A stretch of DNA of 15,807 bases from Nitrospiraceae bacterium (GTDB lineage Bacteria; Nitrospirota; Thermodesulfovibrionia; Thermodesulfovibrionales; Dissulfurispiraceae). Of this stretch, positions 1 through 7,167 are shown piece by piece (position 1 is the stretch's first letter; each line of letters begins with the position of its first letter). The notes beneath the pieces were generated by a model. That model searched no databases. It saw only the letters and a program-made list of their open reading frames with translations, and had not been told where the DNA came from. The translations under genes and the position numbers were made by a program. The stretch lies in contig PMYY01000110.1 in assembly GCA_003170655.1 (NCBI GenBank), positions 1-15,807 on the forward strand, given 5' to 3'.

Positions 1-43
1 TTTTATGCAACAGCAGGGTTAACTCAGAAAAGATTCAAGCTAC

Positions 44-74
44 AGAGACCCCTTTCATGGGGAAAAAGGTCTCT
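44..74. terminator. Hairpin near the left edge, possible weak terminator
   Basis: The arms AGAGACC (44-50) and GGTCTCT (68-74) are perfect complements over 7 bp around a 17-nt loop. A competing inner pairing of CCCC with GGGG also exists. It lies about 40 bp beyond the end of the leftward open frame at 114-485, where a leftward transcript could end. Neither side carries a clear run of T, so termination is only a guess. No gene is visible in 1-113. Confidence 0.3.
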
Positions 75-113
75 TTCAACGCGGTTAAACCACTATGTTA
101 AGAAGCGTAATAA

Positions 114-485
114 TCACTGGAGCGACCAGAGTAGCCTTTTGGGGAGATCACAGTCAGTTATCCAGTTTATGTTGTCATGTCTTCTTATCCCACTGCAGAT
201 GTCGATCCTTGTCAATATCTCCCTTTGCAACTCATGAAAGCCTGGTTTGTAATGTTTCTTTGCAATGAGATTGCGCGCCTCATGAGTCTCTTTGATCAAC
301 GCTCTTTTAAATACGGGGCGTGCAAATGCATCTGCGTCGGCAGCCTTTATAACGGAGATCATGGCTGAGAGTTGGTCAAGAATGTTCAGTTGCGAGTCGA
401 TACCTCCGCAAACAACTATCTTTGCACGGTCCACATAATTCCATCCCGCCTCAATGACATCAATATCGGTCGTCCCTTCCGGCAA
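114..485 (-). CDS. Hypothetical protein fragment, function unknown
   Basis: I do not recognise this 123-residue product. The only usable start seen is a TTG at 485, with AAGG 8 nt upstream as a weak ribosome site. The same frame stays open further upstream, back into the 3' end of pheT, with no ATG or GTG. This could mean a decayed gene that lost its 5' end, or simply a chance open frame. Codon choice is not obviously foreign. The visible composition is that of a soluble, mixed alpha/beta protein: there is a hydrophobic stretch followed by Gly-Gly near residues 24-29, and a basic C-terminal half, with no membrane segment or signal peptide. It follows pheT in the same direction. If it is not real, positions 1-609 contain no gene I can support. 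The antisense strand is also partly open in register, which lowers confidence. Confidence 0.3.
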   Translation of the reverse strand: MPEGTTDIDVIEAGWNYVDRAKIVVCGGIDSQLNILDQLSAMISVIKAADADAFARPVFKRALIKETHEARNLIAKKHYKPGFHELQREILTRIDICSGIRRHDNINWITDCDLPKRLLWSLQ

Positions 486-609
486 CGGATCGACCTTGAT
501 GATGGCGGAGCATTTGGAAGAGAAACCGGCGTTGTGGCCAAAGACAGAATTATAAGGCCAGATGCCATGATTATATGGAAAACTAGAGAAAACTGATAGA
601 CATTTATAG

Positions 610-2694
610 CTAAATCCTTACCTGCCCGCCCGTTTTTTCAAGGATGTAATCTACAAGAACTTTGTGGGTGTCTTCAACCTCTTGATCGGTGAGGGTCTTT
701 TCAGGCGAACGATATCTGACATTGAAGGCAATGCTCTTCTTGCCCACCCCGATGTTGCCGCCCTGATAGATGTCGAAGATTGAGACATCTTCTACGATGC
801 CCGAAGCATGGTCCTTGAGGTGTCCTATAATCTCGGCAGCCTGGAGCCTAGCATCTACGATGATCGCTGTGTCTCTCTCGACAAAAGGATATTTTGGAAG
901 CTGTTTATAGATCGCATCGCGTTTCGACAATGAAATAATCGCGCCCAGATCCATCTCCATGACAATAACCGAAGGTTTTTGAGCCTTGATGTCGAGCGCC
1001 TCGATGACCGCCGGAGAAAGTTCTCCTATAAATCCTGCCTTGCTGCCGCCAATCATGATATTGGCAGAACGTCCAGGATGCAAAAAAGGCTCATCCGAGC
1101 GAACATAAGAATGGCCGGATATCCCGATTCCTTCGAACATAGCATCCCCAATACCCTTGACGACAAAGAAATCAGGCGTGTCATCCTTATAGAGTGTCTT
1201 CGTTTTTTCCCTATAATACAGCGCGGCAATGCGCTCTTTTTCCTCGGGAAGCGAGTTGTGGTCGATGTCGATAAAGGCCTTGGCCATTTCGAAAAGCCTC
1301 AACTCCCTGTTGCCATGCGCAAGGTTATGGATCAGGTTCCTGATGAGAGCGGGCACGAGGGTGGTCCTCATGTACGCGTCTTCCTCTCTCAGAGGGTTCC
1401 TTACCTGGACAAGCTTCCTTCTGGCGTCTTCCGCGGGAATGGAGAGGAGATCGAGCTCATAAGCGCCCATAAAGCTGAGATTTATCGCCTCGTCGAATCC
1501 GCATTTGAGAAGAGATTCCCTTATGTCATGCCTGATCTCTCGGGCCGAAACAATCTCCTTCCGGCTGTCCACTCCCAATCGCGCCTTTGGGAGTTCGGCC
1601 GGAATTCTGTCATATCCGTAAAGCCTTGCGACTTCTTCTATAATGTCCGCTTCCATGGCGATGTCTCCGCGGTATGGGGGCACTTTTACCTTGAATCCTT
1701 CGCTGTTGCACTCAAATATTTCGAGACCGAGTCCCTGCAGACAATCGAGCACCTCTTGCTCAGACAACTTCACTCCCAGCAATCTGCCTATACGCTCATA
1801 GCGAACATTTATTTGCTTCGGATAAAAGCGTTTCGGATAGATATCGATCTTTCCATATAACGTTCCTCCGGCGACTTCATGCATAAGCATTGCCGCCCTG
1901 TCGAGAGCCTTTTTCAGCGCCTTCAGATCAGTCCCGCGCTCGAACCTATAGGACGCCTCTGTTTTGAGCCCGAGGGTTTTAGATGTTCTTCTAATGGAGG
2001 TCGGCTCGAAATAGGCGCTTTCGATAAAAATGTCCACGGTTTTTTCTGTTACCTCTGTATCACTGCCACCCATCACGCCGGCAATTGCAATCGGTCGTTC
2101 AGCGTCCCAGATAAGGAGCGTTTCCCCGGAGACTTCGCGTTCAGAGCCATCAAGGGTTGTAAACTTCATATTCGACTGCCCAGTTGTGACCTTGGGCGTA
2201 CCGACCCTTATCAAATGACCTCTGATTGTGCTGAGATCGAAGGCATGCAGCGGATGGCCGAATTCGAGCAGAACGTAATTCGTAATATCTACGACATTGT
2301 TGATGGATCGGATGCCGCACTTTTCAAGGCGCTTCTTCATCCAGTCAGGAGACGGTCCAACTTTGAGGTTATGCACGATCCTGCCTGCATAACGTCGGCA
2401 GAGATCGGCTTCCAGTATCTCGACATTGAAGTCAAGTTCTTTAGATTCAGAGACAACATTCAGATCGGGAAATGCGAGAGGAATTCCATATGCAGCAGAC
2501 AGCTCGCGAGCGATGCCCATTATGCTCAGACAGTCGGGCCTGTTCGGCGTCACATTTACTTCTAAGACCACGTCGCCGTCAATGCGTTCAAGCGCCTCGA
2601 TCTCGAGTCCGAGCATCGTAAGCTTCTCGGCCACTGCCTCAGGCGTTGCGGCAACCTTCACAAAATCTTTCAGCCAATCAAAAGAGACTCTCAT
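610..2694 (-). CDS. pheT: Phenylalanine--tRNA ligase beta subunit, lacking the EMAPII-like B2 domain
   Basis: This is the beta subunit of the cytoplasmic alpha2-beta2 class II enzyme that charges tRNA-Phe. The 694-residue protein starts with the usual B1 segment (Trp-Leu and MLGLEIEALE, residues 7-36). It then jumps within a few residues to the conserved VTPNRPDC motif (48-55). In typical bacterial PheT about 100-110 residues of an OB-fold tRNA-binding domain lie between these two, so that domain is absent. The rest is present: B3/B4 editing region (about 85-290, including LKTEASYRFERGTD), B5 DNA-binding-like domain (about 295-370), the catalytic-like core, and the C-terminal ferredoxin-fold anticodon-binding domain (last ~95 residues). 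The length difference from E. coli (795 residues) matches this single loss. The ATG follows the pheS stop codon directly, so the two subunits are translationally linked. The identification is secure. Confidence 0.96.
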   Translation of the reverse strand: MRVSFDWLKDFVKVAATPEAVAEKLTMLGLEIEALERIDGDVVLEVNVTPNRPDCLSIMGIARELSAAYGIPLAFPDLNVVSESKELDFNVEILEADLCRRYAGRIVHNLKVGPSPDWMKKRLEKCGIRSINNVVDITNYVLLEFGHPLHAFDLSTIRGHLIRVGTPKVTTGQSNMKFTTLDGSEREVSGETLLIWDAERPIAIAGVMGGSDTEVTEKTVDIFIESAYFEPTSIRRTSKTLGLKTEASYRFERGTDLKALKKALDRAAMLMHEVAGGTLYGKIDIYPKRFYPKQINVRYERIGRLLGVKLSEQEVLDCLQGLGLEIFECNSEGFKVKVPPYRGDIAMEADIIEEVARLYGYDRIPAELPKARLGVDSRKEIVSAREIRHDIRESLLKCGFDEAINLSFMGAYELDLLSIPAEDARRKLVQVRNPLREEDAYMRTTLVPALIRNLIHNLAHGNRELRLFEMAKAFIDIDHNSLPEEKERIAALYYREKTKTLYKDDTPDFFVVKGIGDAMFEGIGISGHSYVRSDEPFLHPGRSANIMIGGSKAGFIGELSPAVIEALDIKAQKPSVIVMEMDLGAIISLSKRDAIYKQLPKYPFVERDTAIIVDARLQAAEIIGHLKDHASGIVEDVSIFDIYQGGNIGVGKKSIAFNVRYRSPEKTLTDQEVEDTHKVLVDYILEKTGGQVRI

Positions 2695-3702
2695 CTAAAA
2701 TTGCCTCAGAAATCTTATATCGTTTTCGAACAAAAGACGTATGTCGTCGATAGAGTATTTAAGTAGGGTTATGCGCTCTATTCCCATGCCGAATGCAAAC
2801 CCTGTATACTCCTCAGAATCGTATCCGACATTCTCTAGAACCTTAGGGTTGACCATGCCGGCGCCGAGGATCTCAAGCCAGCCCGTTCCTTTGCAGACCC
2901 TACAGCCGGCAGACTTGCAAAGAATGCAGCCCATATCAATTTCCGCAGAAGGCTCGGTAAAAGGGAAATAGCTCGGCCTGAAACGCACCGGTATGTCGGG
3001 ACCGAACATCTGGTGAATAAAGGCAATGAGAACGCCCTTCAGATGGCTGAAGGTAATATCTTTGTCCACCATCAATCCTTCCACCTGGTGAAACATCGGC
3101 GAATGGGTCACATCGGCATCGCACCGGTACACCTTTCCAGGCGCAATAAATCTAAGAGGGGGCTTCTTCTTTTCCATCACCCTCACCTGTACCGGTGAGG
3201 TATGGGTTCGCAGAACGATGTCCTCGCTGATATAGAAAGTGTCCTGCATGTCCCTTGCAGGATGGTCTTTAGGTATGTTCAGGGCCTCGAAATTGTAACA
3301 GTCGAGTTCCACTTCAGGACCTTCCTGGACATCAAAACCCATTCTGGTAAATATATCGACCACTTCCCGAAGGGTCCTGCTGAGGGGATGCTCGTGACCG
3401 AATGAGACAGCCTTGCCGGGAAGAGTTATGTCGATCGCTTCGGCGAGCAGGCGGCCTTTCAACTCCGCACTTTTGAGGAGCGATTCCTTACGTTCGCATT
3501 CCTCTTCGATGAATTGCTTTAATTCGTTGATCTCGCGGCCGGCAACACGCCGTTCTTCCGGGGAGAGCGAGGACAGAGACTTGATTTTAGCAGTGATGAT
3601 ACCTTTTTTGCCGAGATATTTGACCCTGAGATTGGCTGCGTCGGCAAGGCTTTTCAGTGACGATACTTCGTCAAGAAATGTCCTTTTCAGGTTTTCGCTC
3701 AT
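2695..3702 (-). CDS. pheS: Phenylalanine--tRNA ligase alpha subunit
   Basis: This is the catalytic subunit that activates phenylalanine and charges tRNA-Phe together with PheT. At 335 residues it has normal length. An N-terminal helical arm (about 1-85, rich in Lys/Glu) precedes the class II core. Motif 2 lies around GKVYRCDADVTHSPMFHQ, including the conserved THSPMFHQ. Motif 3 is GFAFGMGIERITLLKY near the C terminus. A paired CxxC...CxxC stretch before GTGWLEI is typical of many bacterial PheS. Its TAG stop is immediately followed by the pheT ATG. No clear Shine-Dalgarno precedes the ATG at 3702. The start is chosen because the N-terminal arm has normal length from there. A 73-nt gap separates it from rplT, and no pheM-like leader peptide or T-box was recognised there. 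Confidence 0.97.
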   Translation of the reverse strand: MSENLKRTFLDEVSSLKSLADAANLRVKYLGKKGIITAKIKSLSSLSPEERRVAGREINELKQFIEEECERKESLLKSAELKGRLLAEAIDITLPGKAVSFGHEHPLSRTLREVVDIFTRMGFDVQEGPEVELDCYNFEALNIPKDHPARDMQDTFYISEDIVLRTHTSPVQVRVMEKKKPPLRFIAPGKVYRCDADVTHSPMFHQVEGLMVDKDITFSHLKGVLIAFIHQMFGPDIPVRFRPSYFPFTEPSAEIDMGCILCKSAGCRVCKGTGWLEILGAGMVNPKVLENVGYDSEEYTGFAFGMGIERITLLKYSIDDIRLLFENDIRFLRQF

Positions 3703-3775
3703 GGTTGCATCAGGGCCGCGGATTGCGCGTCAAGCAAAGCGACACGACTTCTGCCCCAGGCCCTGTTTCTCGTAC

Positions 3776-4123
3776 CTATCCCTTGATCTGTTCGACGAGT
3801 GCGCCGAATGTCTTGGGGTCGCTATATGCCAAGTCTGAAAGAACCTTTCGGTCAAGAGCAATATTGGCCTTTTTTAGACCGTTCATGAACTGACTGTAAG
3901 ATATGCCGAGGGACCTCGTCGCAGCATTGATCCTTGCGATCCATAGGGACCTGAATTCACGTTTTTTCAGCCTTCTGTCTTTGTATGCAGCAACGAGAGC
4001 TTTGTCAACTGCCTGGGCGGCACTTTTGAAAAGTCTTGACCTGCCTCCCGAATATCCCTTCGCCTTGTCGAGAACCTTTTTATGGTATCTACTTGTTTTG
4101 AATCCACCTTTAGCCCTTGGCAT
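3776..4123 (-). CDS. rplT: 50S ribosomal protein L20
   Basis: L20 binds 23S rRNA early in assembly of the large subunit. In several bacteria it also represses its own operon by binding the mRNA. The 115-residue, strongly basic protein begins MPRAKGG and shows the family landmarks HKK...AKGY (about 14-24) and DRR followed by K/R and FR.LWI.RINAA (about 49-69). Length is normal for L20. A strong ribosome site (AAGGAGG, about 5 nt before the ATG) confirms the start. Unlike the tight rpmI-rplT pair of the classical cluster, it is 227 nt from rpmI, with a terminator and promoter-like sequences between. L20 may therefore be transcribed separately together with pheST. Confidence 0.97.
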   Translation of the reverse strand: MPRAKGGFKTSRYHKKVLDKAKGYSGGRSRLFKSAAQAVDKALVAAYKDRRLKKREFRSLWIARINAATRSLGISYSQFMNGLKKANIALDRKVLSDLAYSDPKTFGALVEQIKG

Positions 4124-4166
4124 GTTTCCTCCTTATGCTGACTACATCTATAGTCTATAATCTGAA

Positions 4167-4223
4167 ATTATACGCAGATTTTTTCGGAATTGAATTTTAC
4201 TAAATTATTCAATGTTGAGTCAA
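4167..4223 (-). promoter_or_regulatory. Promoter-like sequences upstream of rplT
   Basis: Read on the minus strand, TTGACT (4218-4223) is followed after 18 nt by TAAAAT (4194-4199), which matches a sigma-70-type promoter at 10 of 12 positions. A second perfect -10 hexamer, TATAAT (4167-4172), lies further downstream without a good -35. The region is AT-rich, sits directly after a terminator, and leads into the 5' region of rplT. This is judged by eye from consensus only. Confidence 0.5.
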
Positions 4224-4300
4224 GTAGGGGCATCCCTATGTGGTTGCTCTTAATTACAGCGGGCGGCTATATAGACCGCCCCAGCAATACCGCACACCGC

Positions 4301-4343
4301 AAAAAAGAGGGCATGCCGATATGAACGAAATGCCCTCTTTTTT
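4301..4343 (-). terminator. Strong bidirectional intrinsic terminator after rpmI
   Basis: A 14-bp perfect inverted repeat (4301-4314 and 4330-4343) consists of a GAGGGCAT stem flanked by A6 on one side and T6 on the other, with a 15-nt loop. It ends 8 nt past the rpmI stop codon, so leftward RNA would fold into a GC stem followed by a U run. A second short hairpin (GGGCGG at 4261-4266 with CCGCCC at 4276-4281) lies just downstream. Confidence 0.85.
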
Positions 4344-4350
4344 ACTGCTC

Positions 4351-4551
4351 TTAGAGCCCGTAAGGGAGCATCTTTCTGATATTGGGGAGCAGCACATCAG
4401 GAACAAGAGCACTTTTTCTGAACTTCCTCATCTTGCTGGCAGGTTTACCAGTCAAAAGATGTCCTTTGTATGCCTTATACCGCATTATTTTACCGCTGCC
4501 CGTTATCTTGAACCTCTTAGCAGCGCCCCTATGTGTCTTAAGTTTCGGCAT
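4351..4551 (-). CDS. rpmI: 50S ribosomal protein L35
   Basis: L35 is a small structural protein of the large ribosomal subunit. The 66-residue basic product begins MPKLKTHRGAAKRFKITGSG, the diagnostic N terminus of the family, and contains the usual KAYKGHLLTGK stretch. Length is normal (about 64-66). The start is supported by a GGAGG ribosome site 6-7 nt upstream. It lies 121 nt downstream of infC, in the classical infC-rpmI-rplT order. The spacer to infC holds two opposed octad repeat arrays that could form a long imperfect hairpin in the mRNA. The gene is followed at once by a strong terminator. Confidence 0.97.
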   Translation of the reverse strand: MPKLKTHRGAAKRFKITGSGKIMRYKAYKGHLLTGKPASKMRKFRKSALVPDVLLPNIRKMLPYGL

Positions 4552-4580
4552 CTGAACCTCCTCTCTATATTAAGTTATTA

Positions 4581-4666
4581 AGCTCAAGAGTTTAGGAGTG
4601 AAGGAGTTAAAAATAAAAAAGATATCGTCAACCCCCTTAACTCCTCAACACCTTAACCCTTGAACT
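4581..4666. repeat. Two inverted arrays of a degenerate 8-bp repeat between infC and rpmI
   Basis: On the plus strand 4635-4666 reads as four consecutive octads close to CCTTAACT. On the minus strand 4612-4581 reads as four octads close to CCTWAACT. The arrays face each other across 22 nt. Units nearest the centre pair perfectly (AGGAGTTAA 4602-4610 with TTAACTCCT 4637-4645), and AGAGTT (4587-4592) pairs with AACTCT (4663-4668), so the leftward mRNA could form a long interrupted stem. The position corresponds to where L20 regulates rpmI in E. coli, but no specific L20 site was recognised. Confidence 0.6.
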
Positions 4667-4672
4667 CTCGAT

Positions 4673-5173
4673 TTATTTACTGCTCGGCGCTATCACCATC
4701 GTAATAGATTTGCCCTCTTGCCTGGGTTGCTGTTCCACGGTGAATTTTCCGGGAAGCGTACCCATGATGCGGTCGAAGACCTTCATGCCCAATTCCGGCC
4801 TGACAATCTCGCGTCCCCTGAAGAACATGATTACCTTGGCCTTGTCTCCTTCATCAAGAAAGCGCCGCAGATTCCGTATCTTCAGCTCAAGGTCATGCTC
4901 GGAGATCTGTGGGCGTACCTTGACTTCCTTGACATCGACGGTCTTCTTTGCCGAATGCTTCTTACTCATCTGATACTTGTATTTTCCGAAATCCATCACC
5001 CTGCAGACAGGGGGAACAGATGTCGGCGACACTTCGACAAGGTCGAAACCCTTCTCGCGGGCCATACGGAGTGCCTCCTGAGGAGTCAAAATTCCGAGCT
5101 GGGCGCCGTCTTCGTCGATGACCCTTATCTCTCTTGCCCGTATGCCTTCGTTTACCCTGATATCCTTGCTTAT
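4673..5173 (-). CDS. infC: Translation initiation factor IF-3, probable AUA start
   Basis: IF-3 binds the 30S subunit, keeps subunits apart and checks start codon and initiator tRNA. The 166-residue protein has the N-terminal domain opening ISKDIRVNEGIRAREIRVI and continuing to the signature VEVSPTSVPPVCRVMDFGKY. A Lys-rich linker and the C-terminal domain (KVRPQISEHDLELKIRNL, FFRGRE, EQQPRQEGK) follow. No ATG, GTG or TTG fits the conserved N terminus. The frame begins sensibly only at ATA (5171-5173), which lies exactly 7 nt after GGAGG (5181-5185). A downstream TTG at 5089 would delete about 28 conserved residues. A rare start codon is a known hallmark of infC (AUU in E. coli), where it allows IF-3 to repress its own synthesis. 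The gene begins 31 nt after the thrS stop. Confidence 0.95.
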   Translation of the reverse strand: MSKDIRVNEGIRAREIRVIDEDGAQLGILTPQEALRMAREKGFDLVEVSPTSVPPVCRVMDFGKYKYQMSKKHSAKKTVDVKEVKVRPQISEHDLELKIRNLRRFLDEGDKAKVIMFFRGREIVRPELGMKVFDRIMGTLPGKFTVEQQPRQEGKSITMVIAPSSK

Positions 5174-5204
5174 GCTACCACCTCCATTTTTAAGTGAAGA
5201 TCAT

Positions 5205-7103
5205 TCACTGTTTAGTACGTATTGCCTGCTGCATGATCTCTATGAACTCGACGATACTAAAAGGACCGACGTTTTCTCCGTTTCTCTTTCGCACCGTAAT
5301 CTGCTGCTCGGCGACCTCTTTATCCCCTATTATAACTAAATACGGAATTTTTCTTAAGCTTGCCTCGCGGATTTTGTATCCGATCTTCTCATTCCTCACA
5401 TCGGTCTCGGCCCTTATTTCTGCAGCCTTGAACTGACGGCAGATTTCTTTTGCATAATCGTCGTGGCGCTCGGCTATCGTAAGCACCTTTGTCTGCACCG
5501 GCGCGAGCCAGAGCGGAAAGTCGCCGCCGTAATTTTCTATAAGTATGCCGAAAAAGCGCTCCAGGGAGCCCATAAGTGCCCGGTGTATCATGATCGGACG
5601 GTGCTCCTTGCCGTCACTTCCGCGATAGCTTATATCGAACCGCTCGGGATTGTTGAAATCCACCTGGATGGTACTGCACTGCCAATACCGGTTGAGTGCG
5701 TCCTTTATTTTTATGTCGATCTTCGGCCCGTAGAAAGCGCCGCCGCCGGGATCGGTTTTGTATGTCAGCCCTTTCTTCTCAAGTGCAAGCCTCAACGCCT
5801 CGGTCGCCCTTTCCCAGCTCTCTAGTGTGCCGACATATTTTTCGGGTCTCGTCGACAAGTATATATCATACGCATCGAACCCGAAGGTTTTTAGCACAAA
5901 GATAGTAAAGTCGAGTATATTATGCATCTCCTCTTCGAGCTGGTCTTTCCTGCAGAATATATGCGCGTCGTCCTGAGTAAATCCCCTGACCCTCAGCAGC
6001 CCGTGGAGAACACCCGACCTTTCATAACGGTAGACGGTGCCCAACTCGGCATACCTGATCGGCAGATCACGGTAGCTCCTCAGGTCGCTTTTGAAGATGC
6101 TGATATGGAAGGGGCAGTTCATAGGCTTAAGTTCGTATGCCACGCCTTCGATATCCATGGGTGAGTACATGTTTTCGCTGTAATAATCAAGATGCCCGCT
6201 GGTTTTCCAGAGGTTGAGCTTCGCGATATGCGGCGTGAAGAGCAGCTTATAGTCGGCCTTCAGGTGCTCGTTTCGCCAAAAGTCCTCGATGGTCTTCCTG
6301 ATGAGAGCTCCGTTGGGATGCCACAATATAAGTCCCGAACCGATTTCGTCGTTCATACTGAAGAGATCGAGCTCCCGGCCGAGCTTTCGGTGATCTCTCT
6401 TTTTGATCTCTTCGAGGAATTCGAGGTAGGCCTTCAATTCGTCCTTAGTCGCACACGCAGTGCCGTATATACGCTGCAGCATCTTGTTCTTCTCGTCGCC
6501 ACGCCAGTATGCTCCTGCAACGCTCAGCAGCTTGAAGGCCTTCACCTTGCCGGTTCTCGCCAGGTGAGGACCTCGGCAAAGATCGACAAATCCGTCCTCA
6601 TCGTAAAGGGTGACCTCTTCATCAGCGATGTCATTAATGAGTTCGGTTTTATAGTCCTCACCTTTCTCTTTGAAGAACATCGCGGCATCTGCCTTCGACA
6701 TTGCCTTCCGGATGAAGGGACTGCTCTTTTTGATAATCTCCTGCATGCGCTTCTCGATTTTTTCGAGGTCTTCTGCGCTGAATGGTGTTTCGCGGTCGAA
6801 ATCATAGTAGAAGCCGTCTTCAATAGCCGGGCCGATAGCGAGCTTGACCTCCGGGAACAGGTCTTTGACTGCGTGAGCCATTATATGAGAGGCGCTGTGA
6901 CGATATATTTCTTTTCCTTCCGCCGAATCAAGGGTAACGGGTTCGATGACGGCTGAAGCATCCAGCTGCCCGGTGATCGTCGAATAGATATCCCTCGGTT
7001 CGCCATTCACCTTTGCAGCGACTGCGTTGACTGCATCCAACTCTTTCTTCAGGTTCGCGGCATCTATCTCTTTTGCGGACCCGTCACTACATAACAGTTT
7101 TAT
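5205..7103 (-). CDS. thrS: Threonine--tRNA ligase, probable AUA start
   Basis: This class II synthetase charges tRNA-Thr and removes mischarged serine. From the proposed start it has 632 residues, near the usual length (642 in E. coli). Order of domains: TGS (about 1-60), editing domain (RHSASHIMAHA, a HxxxH motif near 69-73, then CRGPH), catalytic core with zinc ligands in MNCPFH, DDAHIF and MIHRALMGSLERF, and an anticodon-binding domain ending near 632. The first ordinary start, TTG at 7040, would remove the first strand and the DGS motif of the TGS domain. The in-frame codons upstream (IKLLCSDGSAKEI) clearly belong to the protein. The only well-placed start is ATA (7101-7103), 7 nt after AAGGAGG (7111-7117). 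It heads the thrS-infC-rpmI cluster, 52 nt after lolD. Confidence 0.96.
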   Translation of the reverse strand: MKLLCSDGSAKEIDAANLKKELDAVNAVAAKVNGEPRDIYSTITGQLDASAVIEPVTLDSAEGKEIYRHSASHIMAHAVKDLFPEVKLAIGPAIEDGFYYDFDRETPFSAEDLEKIEKRMQEIIKKSSPFIRKAMSKADAAMFFKEKGEDYKTELINDIADEEVTLYDEDGFVDLCRGPHLARTGKVKAFKLLSVAGAYWRGDEKNKMLQRIYGTACATKDELKAYLEFLEEIKKRDHRKLGRELDLFSMNDEIGSGLILWHPNGALIRKTIEDFWRNEHLKADYKLLFTPHIAKLNLWKTSGHLDYYSENMYSPMDIEGVAYELKPMNCPFHISIFKSDLRSYRDLPIRYAELGTVYRYERSGVLHGLLRVRGFTQDDAHIFCRKDQLEEEMHNILDFTIFVLKTFGFDAYDIYLSTRPEKYVGTLESWERATEALRLALEKKGLTYKTDPGGGAFYGPKIDIKIKDALNRYWQCSTIQVDFNNPERFDISYRGSDGKEHRPIMIHRALMGSLERFFGILIENYGGDFPLWLAPVQTKVLTIAERHDDYAKEICRQFKAAEIRAETDVRNEKIGYKIREASLRKIPYLVIIGDKEVAEQQITVRKRNGENVGPFSIVEFIEIMQQAIRTKQ

Positions 7104-7132
7104 GGCACTGCCTCCTTAGAGAAAAAAGGTAA

Positions 7133-7167
7133 AGTATATCATAGCCCATAAGCAGCTAACGATTCAA
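7133..7167 (-). promoter_or_regulatory. Possible promoter for thrS
   Basis: On the minus strand TTGAAT (7162-7167) is followed after 18 nt by TATGAT (7138-7143). Overlapping this is TGATATACT, an extended -10 with hexamer TATACT (7133-7138). Either would give a short leader of about 20-30 nt before the thrS ribosome site. It overlaps the end of lolD. No terminator was seen between lolD and thrS, so read-through is also possible. Confidence 0.4.

Noticed and set aside
979..1860. Long open frame (293 codons) on the plus strand inside pheT, and similar ones at 1879-2565, 6192-6956, 7537-8298 and 8409-9239
   Set aside because: All lie antisense to clearly identified genes, have no recognisable motifs or ribosome sites, and are explained by the sense genes' codon bias.
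4261..4281. Short GGGCGG/CCGCCC hairpin as an independent terminator
   Set aside because: Only 6 bp and no U tract; the adjacent 14-bp hairpin at 4301-4343 explains termination better.
5087..5089. TTG as the infC start
   Set aside because: It deletes about 28 conserved N-terminal residues of IF-3.
7038..7040. TTG as the thrS start
   Set aside because: It would remove the first 21 residues of the TGS domain, and has no good ribosome site, unlike the ATA at 7101-7103.
7104..7155. T-box leader or tRNA-like leader for thrS
   Set aside because: The gap is only 52 nt, too short for a T-box, and no T-box motif is visible. The same holds for the 73-nt gap before pheS.
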